A stretch of DNA of 64,000 bases from Omphiscola glabra (Eukaryota > Mollusca > Gastropoda > Lymnaeidae). Where the stretch lies: positions 24,227,549-24,291,548 of the forward strand of contig OZ024804.1 in NCBI GenBank assembly GCA_964017045.1. Reading direction: 5' to 3'. The notes under the pieces are model-generated. The model was not told where the DNA came from, made no database searches, and saw nothing but the letters and a program-made list of their open reading frames with translations. Shown here piece after piece: positions 59,719 to 64,000 of this stretch; within the stretch, counting starts at the first letter, position 1; each line of letters starts with the position of its first letter. A program made the translations under genes and the position numbers.

Positions 59719-61060
59719 CATTTATTCCCCCTCCCCACGCACACACAAAAAAAACAACAATATATAAATCATAATGCTAATCTGATCGAGTACCAGTGCT
59801 TATCATTACTTATCATTACTTGCCAGCTGCGTTTCTTTCAGGCATTTCTCGGAGGAATCCAAGTGCCCCCCCCCCAATAAAAATAAGTACAACAATAACG
59901 TAAAATTATAGGACAATTATTTTTTTTAGTTAAAAAAATAAATGAAAAACAACTAAATTTTTATTTCAAAATATTTGTTTAAAGAGTACTAAATGGTAGG
60001 CTTGCCTAACTGTTGCCCATTAAAATTAGTAAAATATTGCAACCAAAAAAACCGAGGCAGTCTATATATTTGATTATCCGAACATTTAAGGCAATCTAGA
60101 TACATCTATATTCGATTACAAATATATGAAATCTTTTTCATCAAAGCTACATTCCCAACGATATAAATAACTGTAATTCTAATATTGTGCAATAGTCCTT
60201 GCTAAAAATATGTTTCCATGTGCTGACAATGATTATGTACAATGTAATTAAAACGGTACCTTAAAACACATTTCCATTTACTTGGACCAGTAAAGGAATT
60301 GTATCTTATCTCAATTATCAACATTGACAATCTGGTTTTTTTTTTTAATTTCTTACTAAAAATGCAATCAACGTGATTGTTGCCATTATGTCTATTTTTT
60401 GTGTGTTTATAAATGCACAGCCCCCCCCCCCCCCCCACACACACAAACACGTGAAATGTCCAATCGGGAAAAAATCTCTGTTTGAAACACTGCTTGTGAG
60501 TTTCCACTATTGGACTTGCTATATTTTTATGCTTTAGTCATAGGTGGGTGGGGGGGGGGGCGGGACTGTGGATTATGCTTAAACAACAGTGACGGGGGTT
60601 TGAAAACTTTTGTTTAGTCAAGAAAATCATGGAAATAATTATTTATTTATTTGTGTGGGGGGGGGGGGGGTGTGTGTGTGTGTCGAGCCGCATAATTTTT
60701 GGCATTGAAGAGTTGATATCGAAAATTAGAAGTGGCATAATTGTTCAATTTGATGTGATTATTACTTTTTGACACTATGGTTAATTTTAACACGGGATTT
60801 AAAGATTCCCAATGTGTACATTTGACAAAAACAGTCCAGTTCTCGATCCAGTTCTCGGAAGGTCGCGCTGGAGAACTAAACGGGTCGTCGCCACAGATCT
60901 AAGACAACAAAGTTTTCTTGTGTCGGTCCAAATAAGCCCCCCCCCCCCCCCACCCACCCACTCCCCGTGTAATGGTTTCTTGATACAGCTGACTGATACT
61001 GAAATTCCTGCCTGGTTTACACAATGGCATCTTGTTAATTAAGTATGTTTCAATTCCTTC
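59719..61060. other. Gene-free DNA with poly(C)/poly(G) tracts
   Basis: C run at 60421-60436, G runs at 60547-60560 and 60657-60670 (followed by a TG run), and C run at 60937-60951. No gene is supported. Confidence 0.6.
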
Positions 61061-61172
61061 CAATGACTCCCAGAATACACTTTGTGACTCACCAGTAGTA
61101 CAATGACTCCCAGTATGCACTATCTGATTCACCAGTTGTACAATGACTCCCAGCATGCACTCCACGATTCAC
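61061..61172. repeat. 40-bp tandem repeat, about 3 copies
   Basis: The unit starts 'caatgactcccagnatncac'. Confidence 0.88.
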
Positions 61173-61654
61173 CCACAATTGTAGCATGGTTGTATTTTAG
61201 TTACTGCTTGACTTTGCTCCATTTAAAACAGTGTCACAAGTTCCTGCCACGAAGGGAATGTTGGTGCTAGACCTGCTAGTAACCAGCAATGTCCTTTGCT
61301 ATTCATGCTAACTATTCTGGCTGCAATTGGGAAGAATACAAGCCGCGTGCAAACTAGGTCAGAATTGAAAACAGGGTCCCCATTCATTAACACCAAGAAC
61401 CGCTAAGTCTTTTCAATAGGTGATTTCAAAGGGACGCAACACAAGGTGGATTCCAGTAGTGCAACCCGTCAACGTTTGTCATACTGCACGTAGGCACTGA
61501 ACGTCACATAGCCAGGGATCTGGTTTCAACAAGTTTCTCACCCAAGCCATTGCCATTACACAAGTCTTACAGGGGTGGCACATTTTAGAAATATATTTGT
61601 GGTGGAAATGACACGCTTCAGCTAGTCATTTCTTTCTACACGATGCCCTGATGC
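61173..61654. other. Gene-free unique DNA
   Basis: No feature recognised. Confidence 0.5.
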
Positions 61655-62248
61655 TGCACCTAGGAGGGATGCACCTAGGAGGGATGCACCTAGGATGGGG
61701 TGCACCTAGGAGGGGGTGCTGCACCTAGGAGGGGGTGCTGCACCTAGGATGGGGTGCTGCACATAGGAGGGGGTGCTGCACCTAGGAGGGATGCACCTAG
61801 GAGGGGGTGCTGCACCTAAGAGGGATGCACCTAGGAGGGGATGCACCTAGGAGGGGGTGCACCTAGGAGGGGGTGCTGCACCTAGGAGGGGTGCTGCACC
61901 TAGGATGGGGTGCTGCACCTAGGAGGGATGCACCTAGGAGGGGGTGCTGCACCTAGGAGGGGATGCACCTAGGAGGGGGTGCTGCACCTAGGAGGGGATG
62001 CACCTAGGAGGGGATGCACCTAGGATGGGGTGCTGCACCTAGGAGGGGGTGCTGCACCTAGGAGGGATGCACCTAGGAGGGGGTGCTGCACCTAGGAGGG
62101 GGTGCTGCACCTAGGAGGGGGTGCTGCACCTAGGAGGGGATGCACCTAGGAGGGGGTGCACCTAGGAGGGGTGCTGCACCTAGGAGGGGGTGCTGCACCT
62201 AGGAGGGGGTGATGCACCTAGGAGGGGGTGCACCTAGGAGGGGGTGCA
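61655..62248. repeat. Variable-length 15-19-bp minisatellite (cacctaggaggggntgctg)
   Basis: About 35 copies of GCACCTAGGAGGG followed by AT, GGT or GGTGCT. Unit length alternates between 15, 16 and 19 bp. The core holds the palindrome CCTAGG. The strand is G-rich. Confidence 0.95.
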
Positions 62249-62330
62249 TGAGGGCATACAAGTTAAACATTGTTCAATTTTGTCTAACAACCACGTGGGC
62301 CATCTAACCAGTGATACTCCATTATGATCA

Positions 62331-62515
62331 ATTATTACCAGTCAAGCTATGTGAGCAAATCTAAATAGTCAAACCATGTGATCTAACCAGTCAAACCATG
62401 TGATCTACCCAGTCAAACCATGTGATCTAACCAGTCAAACCATGTGATCTACCCAGTCAAACCATGTGATCTAACCAGTCAAACCATGTGATCTAACCAG
62501 TCACACTGTTTGATG
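62331..62515. repeat. 22-bp minisatellite, about 7 copies
   Basis: The unit is 'agtcaaaccatgtgatctaa' + 'cc'. Confidence 0.93.
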
Positions 62516-63563
62516 AACATGAACCAGTCAAGATGTGGGTTAAATTCAATCCAGTTTCGATGTGATTCTATTGATTTACATCGCCTCCCCAATTCTTTGA
62601 GCAATCTAATCTTTGCTTTATATTTGCGTGTTAGGTAACCCTGTTGTATCGCTCAATTCTTTAACATGGAAGGGCACAGAATCGGGTTCACTATGAGAAA
62701 TGGCCATGTTGTTTTGTTGTGTAGGAGTCTCCCATTTATCAGCGCAGTTGGCCTAGATAGCTGACAGGTCCATTGTGTCTGACATGACACCACCTCCTCG
62801 GATTGGCTTCTGCTGTTCAGTTCGTTCTCGTCTGCCCAGTTCTCGTGACCTTGACATTAGGGTGTAATACCTAGTATCGGCCGAGTATTATTCCTAGTCC
62901 TAAAAAAATGCCCCGTGCATATTTGCCTTATGAGGTGAATAACTAGGTCAAGGACACGAATCAACCGTCCTGTTTAATCGCACATCATAGGCACAGTGTC
63001 GGTAGTCACGATCTTAACACCACCCCTACCCCTCAGGCTTATTTTCATAAACTTATTTTCATAAATAGATAATTAAAAGGAAACAATTAATTATCATTTT
63101 ATAATATTTTCCCTCGAACTAATTACTACTAGGCACTAGGTGTTGCCTCAAGAAACACTGACCACAAATAAGGTCATGTTATATTTTTTTTTTTTTTGGT
63201 TACGGGTTACTTCCACGCAATGGGAAACAACTATTTTCGCAGAGAAAAAGCAAAATGGCTTGGCTCAAATCGTATCCGCTTTCATGTCATCTGTGGTTGT
63301 CAAGGTTTAGCTGAGTGAGCATCGATTGGGTGACGAGAGGAAAGAAAGAATTCGGAGCATTCTGTCTGTTTAAATTAGTCTACTCAACTTACGGGAATCG
63401 AGTTTAGGAACAACAAAACGTGATTTTGGCACCAATCCAACCGCGGGAAAACAACTCTGTTTTACACAATTTTGGTCGTACCCCATTACACAAGGATATA
63501 TTGTTATCATTGTCTCATATTTTAATGTTCACTCATTAGTTCAATTTAGGGGGGGGGGGGGGT
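62516..63563. other. Gene-free non-repetitive DNA, possible regulatory block
   Basis: A moderately GC-rich, repeat-free block at about 62730-63000 contains the nuclear-receptor-like half-sites TGACCTTGACA (62847) and TCAAGGACA (62948). No gene is defined. T run at 63184-63198, G run at 63549-63562. Confidence 0.4.
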
Positions 63564-63737
63564 CATGGCCGGCCTTAGGCCATTGCAACCACAGGGCCCC
63601 GCAATTTCATAGGCCCCGCGCGAATTTATTTTCAATTACAAAATCTTAATTTTCACTTATTATCCGTATCCCTACCCAGACGGGGCCCCGCGCAATCCGT
63701 TTCGCATAGGGCCCCGCAACTGCTAGGACCGGCCCTG
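63564..63737. mobile_element. hAT-type MITE (family B), second copy embedded in poly(G)
   Basis: Colinear with the element at 12098 (shared core 'aaaatcttaattttcact' and 'gcgcaatccgtttcgcat'). It starts CATGGCCGGCC and ends GACCGGCCCTG. Both flanks are G runs, so the target was probably a G tract and no distinct TSD can be read. Confidence 0.85.
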
Positions 63738-64000
63738 GGGGGGGGGGGGGAGGGGTGTGACCGCTTTTTAAGGCCAATGTTTAGGCTCTAAAGCTTGACA
63801 GATCGAGTTCTATATCCTCTATTTGAAAAATTATAGATACGAATATTGTCTAAACATTTCTAGTATATATAGGCACTAGATAATTTGTAATGCTTACATT
63901 CGCACACCATGCGTTTTTCTTTTTAATGAATGAGTGCGACTCTTTTAAAAAATTGTAAACGATACATTTTTAAAAATAGTCCCGTCTGCGCTCCCCAAAT
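63738..64000. other. Gene-free DNA
   Basis: Poly(G) at 63736-63750, then AT-rich unique sequence. Confidence 0.5.

Overview
This is eukaryotic, AT-rich, repeat-dense nuclear DNA. The best guess is a gastropod mollusc, possibly a freshwater or other heterobranch snail. That guess rests on the mixture of many hAT-type miniature elements, decayed non-LTR retrotransposons whose 3' tails read 'KTLHGLQRH' in antisense, very abundant minisatellites and poly(G)/poly(C) tracts. It is inference, because no gene here identifies the species. No bacterial features, CRISPR arrays, rRNAs or tRNAs were seen.

There is one convincing protein-coding gene, on the minus strand. Two large exons (57469..54408 and 52885..50242) join in frame across a 1,522-bp GT-AG intron. 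Together they encode an apparently complete 1,896-residue nuclear protein. It has an acidic, disordered N-terminus with five short related amphipathic segments, an AT-hook, a PLDLSVK CtBP-binding motif and four C2H2 zinc fingers. It looks like a DNA-binding transcriptional (co)repressor. I do not recognise an orthologue. At least one 5'UTR exon lies upstream, beyond 57470. The roughly 5.6 kb after the stop may be a long 3'UTR ending near 44.59 kb.

The rest is non-coding. From 0 to 44 kb lies an intergenic landscape dominated by minisatellites with units of 15 to 62 bp; the largest is a 5.7-kb, 33-bp array at 17.4-23.15 kb. By adding my interval estimates, tandem arrays make up about 28% of the window. 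Long open frames on both strands inside them are composition artefacts, not genes. Between the arrays are mobile-element remnants: a 5'-truncated LINE reverse transcriptase (25.0-26.25 kb, plus) and a decayed antisense LINE with endonuclease and reverse transcriptase (38.4-41.8 kb). The antisense LINE is interrupted by a probable solo LTR (38980-40066, TSD CTCAT) and by a 20-bp array. At least four distinct hAT-like MITE families are present, several with intact or near-intact 8-bp target duplications, along with one pogo/Tigger-like element. From 57.5 to 64 kb lie the upstream intron or flank of the zinc-finger gene, more minisatellites, and one further hAT MITE.

The genes do not form an operon-like system. 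The biologically interesting content is the unassigned zinc-finger corepressor-like protein and the nested history of transposons and minisatellites around it.
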